Below, piece after piece: positions 25,168 through 33,748 of a stretch of DNA of 64,000 bases. The stretch is taken from the NCBI GenBank assembly GCA_036387415.1, contig DASVTU010000018.1, forward strand, positions 186,001 through 250,000. The letters run 5' to 3'. The first letter of the stretch is position 1. Every line of letters begins with the position of its first letter. The stretch is from DASVTU01 sp036387415 (GTDB taxonomy: Bacteria; Acidobacteriota; Blastocatellia; Pyrinomonadales; Pyrinomonadaceae). A model generated the notes under the pieces. That model was not told the origin of the DNA, did not search any database, and saw only the letters and a list, made by a program, of their open reading frames with translations. The position numbers and the translations under genes are program-made.

Positions 25168-27621
25168 CTATTGTCCCGTGTAGCTGTTGCCGTTGGTGTC
25201 CTGATACGAGAGCGTGTGGCGGGGCGTAATCTCGTCGCCCGCGCGGAGGCTCGGTTTCAAGCGCACCGTGACGAGCAGCACGGTCGTATCTCCCGGCGCG
25301 AGTTCGACGACGCGCCAGGTGAAACGATGCGCGCCGCCCGGCGCGTCCTGCGTATCGAGCGACGGGTCGGAGGAGACGAATTCCATCGCTTCGGGCAAGT
25401 TTTCCGTGACCGTCAGATTCTTCGCCAACCCGCCGCCGTCGTTGACGAGGACGAGACGATAAAAAATCGTTTCGCCCGGCACGACTTCGGTCGTCACCTG
25501 TTCGGTACGCACGCGCACGCGCGGCGTGACGACGGTGAGCACGGTTCCGGCTTCGCCCGCGATGCTGTTTTGCGAAGCGGCGCGCGTGACGAGATTATAG
25601 GCGAACTGCTGTCGGTCGGGCGTCGAGCGTGGAATCTCGACGCGCAGAAGCAGCGGAAACTGTCCGCCGCGTGGTTCGAGCGCAGTGGTTTGCGTCACGG
25701 TCGGTTCGCTGTCCTGATGACGCCCGTCGCCGTTGGTATCGGCGAAAATCGTCCCGGAGGGCGCGCCCGGTGAGATAATGCGGAGATTGTAGCTCTCTGC
25801 GTAGTTGCCGGGATTGCGTACGACGAAGGGAATGTAAATCGTGTCGCCGGGCGTGGCGGTCAGTCCGGTCGAAACGGCGTCGATGCGTGCGCGTGGGATG
25901 CGACCGATGTTGATGACGGGGCCGTCGAAGTTCGAGGGGATGTTGAGGCTGGCAGTTCGCATCGTGCCGCGACCGAGTGCGCGCGGAGCCGAGACGGAAG
26001 CGAGCGCGTCGGAGACGGCGCGGAGGTTGACGGTGATGTCGCGTCCCTCGCGCGGGTCGAGGTCGCCGAGACTCCAAATGGCGGTGCGCGAAGCACGGTC
26101 GTAGACGAGCGGGCTTGGATTGGCGCTGACGAGTTCAAATTCGGGATTGAAGACGAAATCGGCGCGTGCGCTCCTCGCCTGCGCGCTTCCCTGATTACGC
26201 ACCGAGATGCTCTGCGAGAAAGTTTCGCCGGGCATCACGGTTTCCTGTTTCACGTCGGAAGTGGCGGCGAGCGCGGCGGCGACCACCGTCAGCGAAGCAT
26301 CGGAGACGCGCATCACTTCGTTGTCGGACTGCGAGGCGGCGCGCACGATGAAACGATGCTGGCGGCTATCGGGCGCGTTTTCGGGGATGCGGATATTGAG
26401 CAAGACATCGAGGCTCGCGCCGCGCGCCAGTTGCGGCGTGACGAGAATGGGTAGCCCCGTGTCGGTTCCGCCCTGTGCCTGACTGAACGTGGGTTGAAAC
26501 TCCGCGGGCAAATCGGTTTCGATACGGAACTGGTCTTCCTTGTTGCCGGAGTTGGTCACGACGAGCGGCAGTTGCACGACTTGGCCGGGCGATGCTGCCA
26601 GCGACGCGCGGCGCAGACTGAGTTGCAGATTGGGCACTTGCTTGACGGTAAAACTCAGGCCAGTGCCGCCACCGCCGCTGCCGCCACTCTGCGAGGGCGA
26701 CGGGTCGCTTGTGTCAATGTTGTTGGCAACCTGAAGCGCGGGGTCGTTGCTCGACGGCACGGAACGCGCGGGCGTAGGCGTGGCGACGGGCAGACGCGTG
26801 GGCGTCGTCGTGTTGGTCGCCACTTGCGGGTTGCGAGCGCGTTGCGATTGGCGCACAGGCACGGGCGTCGGTGTCGGCGTCGGGAGCGGTCTTGAGACGG
26901 GCGGCCTGATGGCAGGGGCGGTGTTTGAGAGGGCGGCTGTCTGTTCGTTGGTGCGCGCGGGTTGATTGACGGTGCGGCTGCGTCGGCTGCGTCTGCCGCG
27001 TGTCGTATTGAGGGGCGACGTGGCAGCAATTTCGGGCGTCGGCGTCGGTAAAACGGTTAACGTCGGTGTGGTTCGCACGGCGGTTCGTTGTGCGGGTGAC
27101 GGCTGCGGCTGACGCCTGCGCGAGACGGGAGTCGGCGTCGGCCTCGCGTTTGCGGTTAGCACGGGCGGAGCGGCGGAAGTGCGTGTAGAGGTCGTGGTGT
27201 TGGTTATCGCGGCGGGCGTGTTGCGCCGTTCGGTGCGAGCAACTTGCAGTTCGCTGTCATAAATTTCGATGAAGGGTGTGTCCTTGATGGCGCGAAGGCG
27301 TTGGCCGACCTGTTCGGCCTCCTGCAATTTGCCCACCTGCATGTAGGAACGTCCGAGCCAGAGCAGAATTAAATCTGTGATGACGCTATTCGGATAAGTT
27401 TTAAGAAAGTCTTGAAAGACGGCGGCTGCTTGTTCGTGGCGTCCCTGCACGAAGAGGTCTTGCCCACGATTAAAAAGCTTCTCCTCTTCGGCAGTCGGCT
27501 CCTCATCCTGTGCGTCGATGAAGGTGGTGCTGTCGTCGGGAGCAGCGTAAGCAGCAAGTGTGGTGAAAGGAGCGAAGATGAGCGCCGCCGCAAGCGCCAT
27601 CACGCCGATTTTGTTTCTCAT
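25168..27621 (-). CDS. Exported protein with TPR-like start, Pro/Thr-rich linker and DUF11-type repeats
   Basis: 817 aa from the ATG at 27619-27621, chosen because it begins a clean signal peptide (MRNKIGVMALAAALIFAPF) and has GGAGGG upstream; the open frame runs 85 codons further 5'. After cleavage comes an acidic stretch and a TPR-like pair (GRHEQAAAVFQDFLKTYPNS), then about 200 residues of low-complexity Pro/Thr/Arg. About four or five beta-sandwich repeats of the DUF11/CARDB type follow (VVNDGGGLAKNLTVTENLPE is typical). It is probably a cell-surface or outer-membrane-associated structural protein. It lies just downstream of a Wza-like gene. Confidence 0.75.
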   Translation of the reverse strand: MRNKIGVMALAAALIFAPFTTLAAYAAPDDSTTFIDAQDEEPTAEEEKLFNRGQDLFVQGRHEQAAAVFQDFLKTYPNSVITDLILLWLGRSYMQVGKLQEAEQVGQRLRAIKDTPFIEIYDSELQVARTERRNTPAAITNTTTSTRTSAAPPVLTANARPTPTPVSRRRQPQPSPAQRTAVRTTPTLTVLPTPTPEIAATSPLNTTRGRRSRRSRTVNQPARTNEQTAALSNTAPAIRPPVSRPLPTPTPTPVPVRQSQRARNPQVATNTTTPTRLPVATPTPARSVPSSNDPALQVANNIDTSDPSPSQSGGSGGGGTGLSFTVKQVPNLQLSLRRASLAASPGQVVQLPLVVTNSGNKEDQFRIETDLPAEFQPTFSQAQGGTDTGLPILVTPQLARGASLDVLLNIRIPENAPDSRQHRFIVRAASQSDNEVMRVSDASLTVVAAALAATSDVKQETVMPGETFSQSISVRNQGSAQARSARADFVFNPEFELVSANPSPLVYDRASRTAIWSLGDLDPREGRDITVNLRAVSDALASVSAPRALGRGTMRTASLNIPSNFDGPVINIGRIPRARIDAVSTGLTATPGDTIYIPFVVRNPGNYAESYNLRIISPGAPSGTIFADTNGDGRHQDSEPTVTQTTALEPRGGQFPLLLRVEIPRSTPDRQQFAYNLVTRAASQNSIAGEAGTVLTVVTPRVRVRTEQVTTEVVPGETIFYRLVLVNDGGGLAKNLTVTENLPEAMEFVSSDPSLDTQDAPGGAHRFTWRVVELAPGDTTVLLVTVRLKPSLRAGDEITPRHTLSYQDTNGNSYTGQ

Positions 27622-27850
27622 AATCAAAAATATTTCCCTCCGGGAGGAAGCTACAGGCATTGTGGTGTCGGGATTCTCAGGCGTCTGTTGTGCCGTCCGT
27701 GGCTGGAAGCGTGCGGACGAACTCGACCGAGAGGAATTGCAACCCTTCGCGCGGGATAATACAACCTCGACGGGCGACGGGCAAGATACGGATGAGAACG
27801 CACTTCCGTCATCGCCCCGACGGTTGACGATTCGCAATAATAATTCGTGC

Positions 27851-29569
27851 TTAACGTTTGCCGCGCAAGACCTCAACGCGGTCGCCCGGTTGCAGACCGG
27901 GGTCGGGAACTTTGCCCGCCTCGATGTCCTTCAAATTGTGTTCGATGGAGATGAGACGACCGTCTGCGCCCTGCCGCGCGACGCGTATGCGACCATTCGC
28001 CGCGTCGATTAAACCGCCCGACGCGAGCACGGCCTGCGTGAGCGTCAAGCCACCGTGAAAATCCTTTTGGCCGGGCAGGGAAATCGCGCCGCCGATGTAG
28101 AAAAACTCGCGCGGTCGAGGTTGCACCTGCACCACGTCGCCCGCGTAGATGAGCGTGCTCATCGCCGCGTTATCCGACAAATCGACGCTAGTGCTCTGCC
28201 CCGTCGCGCGTGCGATGACAAGCGCGCGTCCGGCTTCGGGCTTCGGCTGAGCTTCAGCAATAAGGACATAAAGCGGTATGGCTTCGCGGCGCATAATCTT
28301 CGCGCCCGGTTCGTTGACCAGACCGCTGACGAGCACCGTGTGGCTCGCGTACTCGCGCACGCTGACCATCACGCGCGGCTTATCGTAGACCGCGCGACGC
28401 TTCAACTCCGCCGCCAGCAATGAACCAATCTCATCGGTCGTGAGTCCCGTGACGACGCGCGGCGCGCCCGCCAGAGGATATTCGAGCAAGCCTCCATCAA
28501 TCACCGTAAAGAGCGTCGATTCGCGCGTCGCGCCTTGATTGAGCAGGCGAATGTCGAGCACGTCACCCGCGCCGACGTGATATGTCTCGGTCGGCGGCAA
28601 CGCGACGACAGGTGCGGCGACAGGCGACGCGGCGGGCGCGTTGGCGGTCGAAGTGGTTGAAGGGAGTTCTGTTGAAAGAGATGCAGGGGTGATGTTGGCG
28701 TTGCTGGCGCTCGGGTTCGCCGTGGTGCCGTTGGGCGTCGCGTCGGATGTTGACGAAGGCGACGCGTTGGCGGTGTTTGCTGTCGAGGAAGAAGGCGCGG
28801 GCGTCGTCGTCGGCGTCGTTGTTGCTGCGGATGAATTTGTCGGCGTCGCGGCGTCGGAAGATGCTGGCGCGGTCAACGCCGACGCAGCAGTTTTGTTGGG
28901 CGCGTTGTTGTTTGGCGCGCGGTTGTTGGTGGTCTTCGTCGTCGTTGGATTGGGCGTGCCAGTGTTCGACGGCGTGGAGACGAGACTGTTCTTGGACGCG
29001 TTGGACGCGCCCGTCGGGTTTGAAAGAACGTCGCGTGTTTTGCTGGAAGGCACATCAATATTGGCGTGCGAATCCGTTTTCGCGGGCGCGACGAGCGGCG
29101 CAACCAGAACCGGACTCGTCCGTTCGGGCGCATCGGTGGTGGTCGTCGGAGTGTTGGTGTTGAGCGGCGTCGGGTTCGACGCGGAGGAGACGGCGGTGTT
29201 CTCCGTCGCATTCCTGCTCGCCGCGTTACCCTTCACGCCGCCGTTGCCTGCTGTGGCAGCGTCGTCTGCGGAACTCTTGTTGGAGTTCGTGCGCGAGGGT
29301 TTGTTGGCGGTTTCGTTTCCGGCAGGAGCGTCGGTTTTCGGCGCAGATTTGGACGCGGTTTTGGCCGGAGCGGTCGCGGGCGTCGCGGGTTTGGTCGTTT
29401 CGTTGCGGGAGGCTTTGCGGCTGTCGTTTTTCGACGACGGCAGGATGCTCGCCGGAGCATCTTCGTCGGCCAGCGGCCCGACGCGAACGCTCGACGCCTG
29501 CGCCTGCACAGACGCTTCGAGCGTGCAACAGAACAGCACGACAGCGGCGGCGGATAGAAATTTCTTCAT
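27851..29569 (-). CDS. Wza-type polysaccharide export outer-membrane protein
   Basis: 572 aa. Signal peptide (MKKFLSAAAVVLFCC, probable cleavage after VQAQA), then about 270 residues of Thr/Asn/Ala/Pro/Ser-rich low-complexity sequence, then the polysaccharide export domain (ETYHVGAGDVLDIRLLNQ). Two SLBB domains follow (HTVLVSGLVNEPGAK and FFYIGGAISLPGQKDFHGG). Such proteins form the outer-membrane pore for capsule or exopolysaccharide. No lipobox is clear. The long disordered insert before the export domain is absent from classical Wza. No glycosyltransferases or Wzc are beside it. Confidence 0.87.
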   Translation of the reverse strand: MKKFLSAAAVVLFCCTLEASVQAQASSVRVGPLADEDAPASILPSSKNDSRKASRNETTKPATPATAPAKTASKSAPKTDAPAGNETANKPSRTNSNKSSADDAATAGNGGVKGNAASRNATENTAVSSASNPTPLNTNTPTTTTDAPERTSPVLVAPLVAPAKTDSHANIDVPSSKTRDVLSNPTGASNASKNSLVSTPSNTGTPNPTTTKTTNNRAPNNNAPNKTAASALTAPASSDAATPTNSSAATTTPTTTPAPSSSTANTANASPSSTSDATPNGTTANPSASNANITPASLSTELPSTTSTANAPAASPVAAPVVALPPTETYHVGAGDVLDIRLLNQGATRESTLFTVIDGGLLEYPLAGAPRVVTGLTTDEIGSLLAAELKRRAVYDKPRVMVSVREYASHTVLVSGLVNEPGAKIMRREAIPLYVLIAEAQPKPEAGRALVIARATGQSTSVDLSDNAAMSTLIYAGDVVQVQPRPREFFYIGGAISLPGQKDFHGGLTLTQAVLASGGLIDAANGRIRVARQGADGRLISIEHNLKDIEAGKVPDPGLQPGDRVEVLRGKR

Positions 29570-29652
29570 ACGGCACTCTACTTCCTTCGATTTCTGGCGA
29601 CGCGCGCGAGGCCGGGGCGTTGGCCGCGCGTGCGCCTCGGCGCACTTCCTTG

Positions 29653-29658
29653 ATTGTA
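29653..29658 (-). promoter_or_regulatory. Possible -10 box of the polysaccharide export gene
   Basis: TACAAT on the minus strand about 85 nt before the ATG, in an A/T-rich patch. The -35 is poor. Confidence 0.3.
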
Positions 29659-29840
29659 AACTAAAAGGGACGCAAAAGGCGTGTCCTTCTTTCGTCAGAC
29701 ACTCATACTAAACGACGAAATCCGCGTTTTTCGTAGAGACGGAGGCCAGAAATTTGACATTACGTGTCGGATTCAAAGATTGACGATTCAGTTGCGGTGA
29801 GTCGGTCGGGACAGGCGTCGTGTGCCCCGTCTGCATGATT

Positions 29841-31667
29841 CTACTCTGTTTCTTTCGGCGCTGGCAACGATTCGGGCGGAAAAAGATGCGGCCATTCGGC
29901 TCCAAGCCGTTGTCGGACAAGCTCTTCCACGTCTTCGGCGGTCGCGCATTCCAGACACTCCGACGCAATTTCGCGCGCCCGCGACACACCGACGGCGCGC
30001 ACCATCCGTCGCACACGCGGCATCGACGAAGCCGTCATGCTCAAATCTCGCGCGCCGAGGCCGATGAGCAGCAGCGCGTAGGTCGGCGTGGCCGCCATCT
30101 CGCCGCAGACCACCGCCGGAATCCCTGCCTTGTTCGCCGCGTCGATGGTGCGCGCGATGCTTTGGAGCACCGCCGGATGAAGCGAGCGAAACCACTCGGC
30201 CACCTCGTCGTTGCTGCGGTCAACGGCGAGTAGATACTGTACGAGGTCGTTCGTGCCAAGACTGAAAAAATCGACTTCACGCGCGATTTTGTCCGCGACC
30301 AAAACCGCCGAGGGCACTTCAATCATCGCGCCGATGCGGACATCGCCCGTCGCCTGTCCTTCCGACGTGAGCCGCGCACGCTCATCTTCGATGATACGCC
30401 GCGCACGGCGTACGTCCGTGAGGTCGGAAATCATCGGCAGCACGATGTTGAGACGCCCGCGCGCCGCCGCACGCAGGATGGCGCGCGCCTGTGTCCGCAA
30501 GACCTCTTCGCTCCGCAGGCAGAAACGGATGGCGCGCAAGCCCAACGCGGGGTTACGTTCCGTTTCGCTCTCGGCATCGCCGCCCATCTTGTCCCCGCCC
30601 AAATCAAACATCCGCACGGTCGCGCCGTCTGCGCCCGCCAGTTGCGCGATTTCCACGTAGGCCGTGCACTGTTCATCCTCCGAAGGCATCACGCCGCGTT
30701 GCGACAGCAAAAACTCGGAGCGATACAGACCGATGCCACGCGCGCCGTAACGCGCGACACCCACAAACTCGGCGGGCAATTCGATGTTGGCGCGCAGGAA
30801 GATTTCCGTTCCGTCGAGCGTCAGCAGAGGCGCGTGCGAGTTGTTGTCGCCCGCGACGGTCTCGCGCGGCGCGTCTGTGCGTCTTCGCGTGGCGTCCGCG
30901 CGATAAAGTTCGACGCTGCCCTGCGAAGGATGCAGAATCACTTCGCCCGCCTTTGCATCGACAATAATTTCGTCGCCCGTGCGCGCATGTCGGTAGAGGT
31001 CGCGCAAGCCGACCACCGCCGGAATCCCTAGACCGCGCGCGATAATCGCCGTGTGCGAAGTCCACCCTCCGGCGTCGGAAGCAATCGCCTGCACGTACGC
31101 CAAATCGAGTTCCGCCGCCGCCGACGGCATTAACTCTTCGACGACAATGATGGCATCGCCCGTCAGACGTTGGCTCGGAGAGCCTTCGCCGCTTAACGCA
31201 AACAGGATTCGTCGCGTCACGTCTTCAATGTCGGAGCTTCGACCGCGCAAATATTCGTCTTTTATCTCCGCATAAACTACCAGCAATCTGTCCGACACAA
31301 CCTTGACCGCCCACTCGGCATTGACGCGCTCGTTGCGTATATAACTCTCGACATCCTCAATTAACTTCTGGTCTTGGAGCATCAAGAGATGCGCGTCGAA
31401 GATGTATGCGTGTTCGGCTCCGAGCGCACGTTCCGCGCGTCGTTTGATGGCGAGCAACTGTCGTCGCGCTAGACGAATCGCCGCGCGAAAGCGTCGCGCT
31501 TCGAGTTCGATGCCGTCTTCGTCGAGCGTGGTGCGATAGATAAGGTGGCGCGTGCCGCTATGCAGGCGCAGGACGCGCCCCGTCACCAATCCGTCCGAGA
31601 CGGACACGCCGCGCCAGCGTCTCTCTACCGCCCGCCTCGCCCCGCGCCGTTTGCTCGACCTGCTCAC
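29841..31667 (-). CDS. ptsI: PTS enzyme I (phosphoenolpyruvate-protein phosphotransferase)
   Basis: Starts the phosphotransferase chain by moving phosphate from PEP to HPr. 608 aa, normal length is about 575. The phospho-histidine is in GGWTSHTAIIARGLGIPAVV (near residue 205). The C-terminal PEP-binding barrel shows FLRANIELPAEF, GIGLYRSEFLL, GTNDLVQYLLAVDR and VCGEMAATP. It is the last gene of the rpoN/PTS cluster. No EIIB or EIIC gene is in the window, so the chain may serve regulation. Confidence 0.94.
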   Translation of the reverse strand: MSRSSKRRGARRAVERRWRGVSVSDGLVTGRVLRLHSGTRHLIYRTTLDEDGIELEARRFRAAIRLARRQLLAIKRRAERALGAEHAYIFDAHLLMLQDQKLIEDVESYIRNERVNAEWAVKVVSDRLLVVYAEIKDEYLRGRSSDIEDVTRRILFALSGEGSPSQRLTGDAIIVVEELMPSAAAELDLAYVQAIASDAGGWTSHTAIIARGLGIPAVVGLRDLYRHARTGDEIIVDAKAGEVILHPSQGSVELYRADATRRRTDAPRETVAGDNNSHAPLLTLDGTEIFLRANIELPAEFVGVARYGARGIGLYRSEFLLSQRGVMPSEDEQCTAYVEIAQLAGADGATVRMFDLGGDKMGGDAESETERNPALGLRAIRFCLRSEEVLRTQARAILRAAARGRLNIVLPMISDLTDVRRARRIIEDERARLTSEGQATGDVRIGAMIEVPSAVLVADKIAREVDFFSLGTNDLVQYLLAVDRSNDEVAEWFRSLHPAVLQSIARTIDAANKAGIPAVVCGEMAATPTYALLLIGLGARDLSMTASSMPRVRRMVRAVGVSRAREIASECLECATAEDVEELVRQRLGAEWPHLFPPESLPAPKETE

Positions 31668-31737
31668 GTTCCTTTATCCCTCAAACTACTTTTCCGACCG
31701 ATTCAACGCGCGTCTCCGCCGCCCGTCGTAGCGGCGT

Positions 31738-32013
31738 CTAATCGGATTCACCGAACCCACTCGAAATCAACGCGCACACCGCTCCGAGAGCTTCCGATTC
31801 ATCGACGCCCTCGGCTGTGGCACGCAACTCCGTGCCGCGCGACGCCGCCAACATCAAGACGCTCAGGATTGATTTTGCATCCGCTGACGCGCTCCTGTCG
31901 GCGCGTTCAAGCCTCACGATGCTGCGATACGCGCCCGCCGTCCGCACCAGACGCGCCGCCGCACGCGCGTGCAGCCCCAACCGATTCGTAATCGTCACCT
32001 GCTGCTCAATCAT
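31738..32013 (-). CDS. ptsH: Phosphocarrier protein HPr
   Basis: 91 aa. His15 in LGLHARAAA accepts phosphate from enzyme I, and Ser48 in DAKSILSVLMLAA corresponds to the Ser46 site phosphorylated by HprK in Gram-positive bacteria. With hprK in the same cluster, both sites are likely used. It lies between the EIIA gene and ptsI with short gaps. Confidence 0.94.
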   Translation of the reverse strand: MIEQQVTITNRLGLHARAAARLVRTAGAYRSIVRLERADRSASADAKSILSVLMLAASRGTELRATAEGVDESEALGAVCALISSGFGESD

Positions 32014-32047
32014 TCAACCTCTCACCAACTCCACGATAATTTCTTTG

Positions 32048-32515
32048 TTAACTCTTCTTCGGACTGGCAAGCAACTCGCCCGCCAGATAGATGCCCTCGC
32101 GTCCCTGATCGCAGACGCGACGCGCCACTTCCGCCAGCGTCTCATCGCCCGGCTGGCTCGCCAGTTTGATAACCATCGGCAAGTTGACGCCCGTTACCAC
32201 TTCGACCTCGCCCTCCTTGAGAAACATTCCGGCGATGTTGGTCGGCGTGCCGCCGAACATGTCCGTCAAGAGCAACACGCCGCGTCCTTCGGAGACGCGC
32301 GTGATGGCGCGCTCAATCTCATTGCTCGCCGCGTCAACGTCGTCGTGCCAACCGATGGAGACCGCCGAGATGTGTCCGACCGGCCCGATAATCGTCTCTG
32401 CCGCCGCCAACAACTCGTTTGCCAGATGCCCGTGCGTCACCACCACGCCGCCGACGCGTTGCGTTGCTGTCGCACTACCACCTGCTGCTTCGCTCTTGCC
32501 GCCATTCTCCGCCAT
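32048..32515 (-). CDS. PTS EIIA component, mannose type
   Basis: 155 aa. The N-terminal 20 residues are a Gly/Ala/Ser-rich extension; the domain then begins GGVVVTHGHLANELL with the likely phospho-histidine His28, and carries LLLTDMFGGTPTNIA and VVTGVNLPM, classic for the mannose-family EIIA. It would receive phosphate from HPr. No cognate EIIB, EIIC or EIID gene is present here, which suggests a regulatory role, as in other bacteria that keep an isolated EIIA-Man beside rapZ and hprK. Confidence 0.92.
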   Translation of the reverse strand: MAENGGKSEAAGGSATATQRVGGVVVTHGHLANELLAAAETIIGPVGHISAVSIGWHDDVDAASNEIERAITRVSEGRGVLLLTDMFGGTPTNIAGMFLKEGEVEVVTGVNLPMVIKLASQPGDETLAEVARRVCDQGREGIYLAGELLASPKKS

Positions 32516-32554
32516 GTGCTTACTCCATTCTCCATTCGGAATCAGATTTCGCCG

Positions 32555-33556
32555 CTATGTCTTATCTGAAGATGCATCGCCTGAATCTGCATCGCCTGAA
32601 TCTGCATTGCCTGAATGTGTCTTGCCAGAACGTGTCCGTCGCTTTGTTTTGCCCACGTCACGGTGCGAAACGGAGGTGTCGAAACCGCCGCGACGGAGGC
32701 GACGAGCGAGGGCGTTGGCAATCATCACAGAGCGATGGCGACCGCCCGTGCAGCCGATACCGACCGTAACGTAAGATTTTCCTTCGCGTCGATAGAGCGG
32801 CAGAAGATAGTCGAGCAAATCGCCGAAGCGATGCAGAGTCTCTTTGACCTCGCCGCTCTGCATCAAATATTCAACCACACGACGGTCGTGGCCGGAAAGG
32901 TCGCGCAAGTTCGGGACGAAATGTGGGTTCGGGAGATGTCGCACGTCGAAGAGTAAATCGGTATCGCGCGGGCCGCCGTGCTTGTGGCCGAAACTGATGA
33001 CCTGCACGTGCATCGACGTGCCGTTGGTGTCGGGGCTGAAGCGTTCGATGAGTTGGCGTCTGAGCGTATGGACGGTGTGTTCGGAGGTGTCGATGATGTG
33101 GTCGGCGTGCGCGCGAATCTCTCCGAGGGCGACGCGTTCGGCGCGGATGGCGGAGAGCAATCCGTCGCCCGTGTCTGCCGGATGCGGGCGGCGTGTTTCG
33201 CTGAAACGGCGCAGCAACGCTTCGTCCGACGCTTCGAGAAACAGCACGAAGACCTGCAAGCCGCTCTCCTGTCTGAGCGCGTCGAGGCGTTCGGGAAACT
33301 CGCTCAGGAATTGTCGCTCGCGTATATCGACGACGAGTGCGGCGCGTTCGATGTGTCGTTGGTCTTCGTCGTTGGGCAGGACGAGTCGCGCGAAGGTCGG
33401 GAGCAAAGTGAGCGGTAGATTATCGACGCAGAAATATCCGAGGTCTTCAAAAGCATTGGTCGCCGAAGACATCCCCGAACCGCTCAGGCCAGTGATAATC
33501 ACGATGTCGGGCGCGCTCGTCGTCGGCTGTTCGGCTGCTCGCTGTTTTCCCTTCAT
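32555..33556 (-). CDS. rapZ: RapZ/YvcJ-type nucleotide-binding adaptor with altered P-loop and repeat tail
   Basis: In Escherichia coli RapZ guides RNase E to the small RNA GlmZ and senses glucosamine-6-phosphate. The protein here (333 aa from the second ATG, preceded by GGAAGG) matches the family: IITGLSGSGMSSATNAFEDL, YFCVDNLP, VLFLEASDEALLRRFSETRR, and the C-terminal SFGHKHGGPRDTDLLFDVR and IGCTGGRHRSVMIA. Residue 29 is Met where the P-loop lysine is expected. The last 25 residues are a Ser/Gly/Asp repeat tail encoded by 15-nt tandem repeats. Position between hprK and the EIIA gene is conserved in many bacteria. Confidence 0.92.
   Translation of the reverse strand: MKGKQRAAEQPTTSAPDIVIITGLSGSGMSSATNAFEDLGYFCVDNLPLTLLPTFARLVLPNDEDQRHIERAALVVDIRERQFLSEFPERLDALRQESGLQVFVLFLEASDEALLRRFSETRRPHPADTGDGLLSAIRAERVALGEIRAHADHIIDTSEHTVHTLRRQLIERFSPDTNGTSMHVQVISFGHKHGGPRDTDLLFDVRHLPNPHFVPNLRDLSGHDRRVVEYLMQSGEVKETLHRFGDLLDYLLPLYRREGKSYVTVGIGCTGGRHRSVMIANALARRLRRGGFDTSVSHRDVGKTKRRTRSGKTHSGNADSGDADSGDASSDKT
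32562..32632. repeat. 15-nt tandem repeats in the 3' end of rapZ
   Basis: Near-identical units of GCATCGCCTGAATCT (plus-strand sense) repeated about four times, with single substitutions, encode the SGDADSGDAS-like tail of RapZ. The words resemble the short-word style of the intergenic repeats. Confidence 0.75.
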
Positions 33557-33569
33557 CACCCTTCCCATT

Positions 33570-33748
33570 GTGGATTGCGGAATGCGGAATGGAAGAAGAA
33601 TTCAGAAGCCGGAATGAAGACCGGAAGCAGTTGAGAATGAACCTCACAACGCATGTCAACGCAACCATGCGTTTCTACTGCCTACTGTCTCCTGACTACT
33701 GACTACTGCTTTTCAATCCGCATTCCGCAATCCGAAATCCGCATTCGT
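33570..33748. repeat. Word-repeat hairpin J (GCGGAAT outer word, CTACTG inner array)
   Basis: Left arm GGATTGCGGAATGCGGAATG; right arm AATCCGCATTCCGCAATCCG then AAATCCGCATTCG. Next to the right arm, inside the loop, is a run of CTACTG words (CTACTGCCTACTGTC, GACTACTGACTACTGC) that lacks a clear left partner. The last ten sense codons and the stop of hprK lie in the right arm. Same outer word as G, P and R; inner word as I and K. Confidence 0.75.

Noticed and set aside
28641..29711. 356-codon plus-strand frame, Val/Ala/Gly-rich
   Set aside because: Antisense shadow of the low-complexity part of the Wza-like gene; composition is the mirror of its Thr/Asn/Ala codons.
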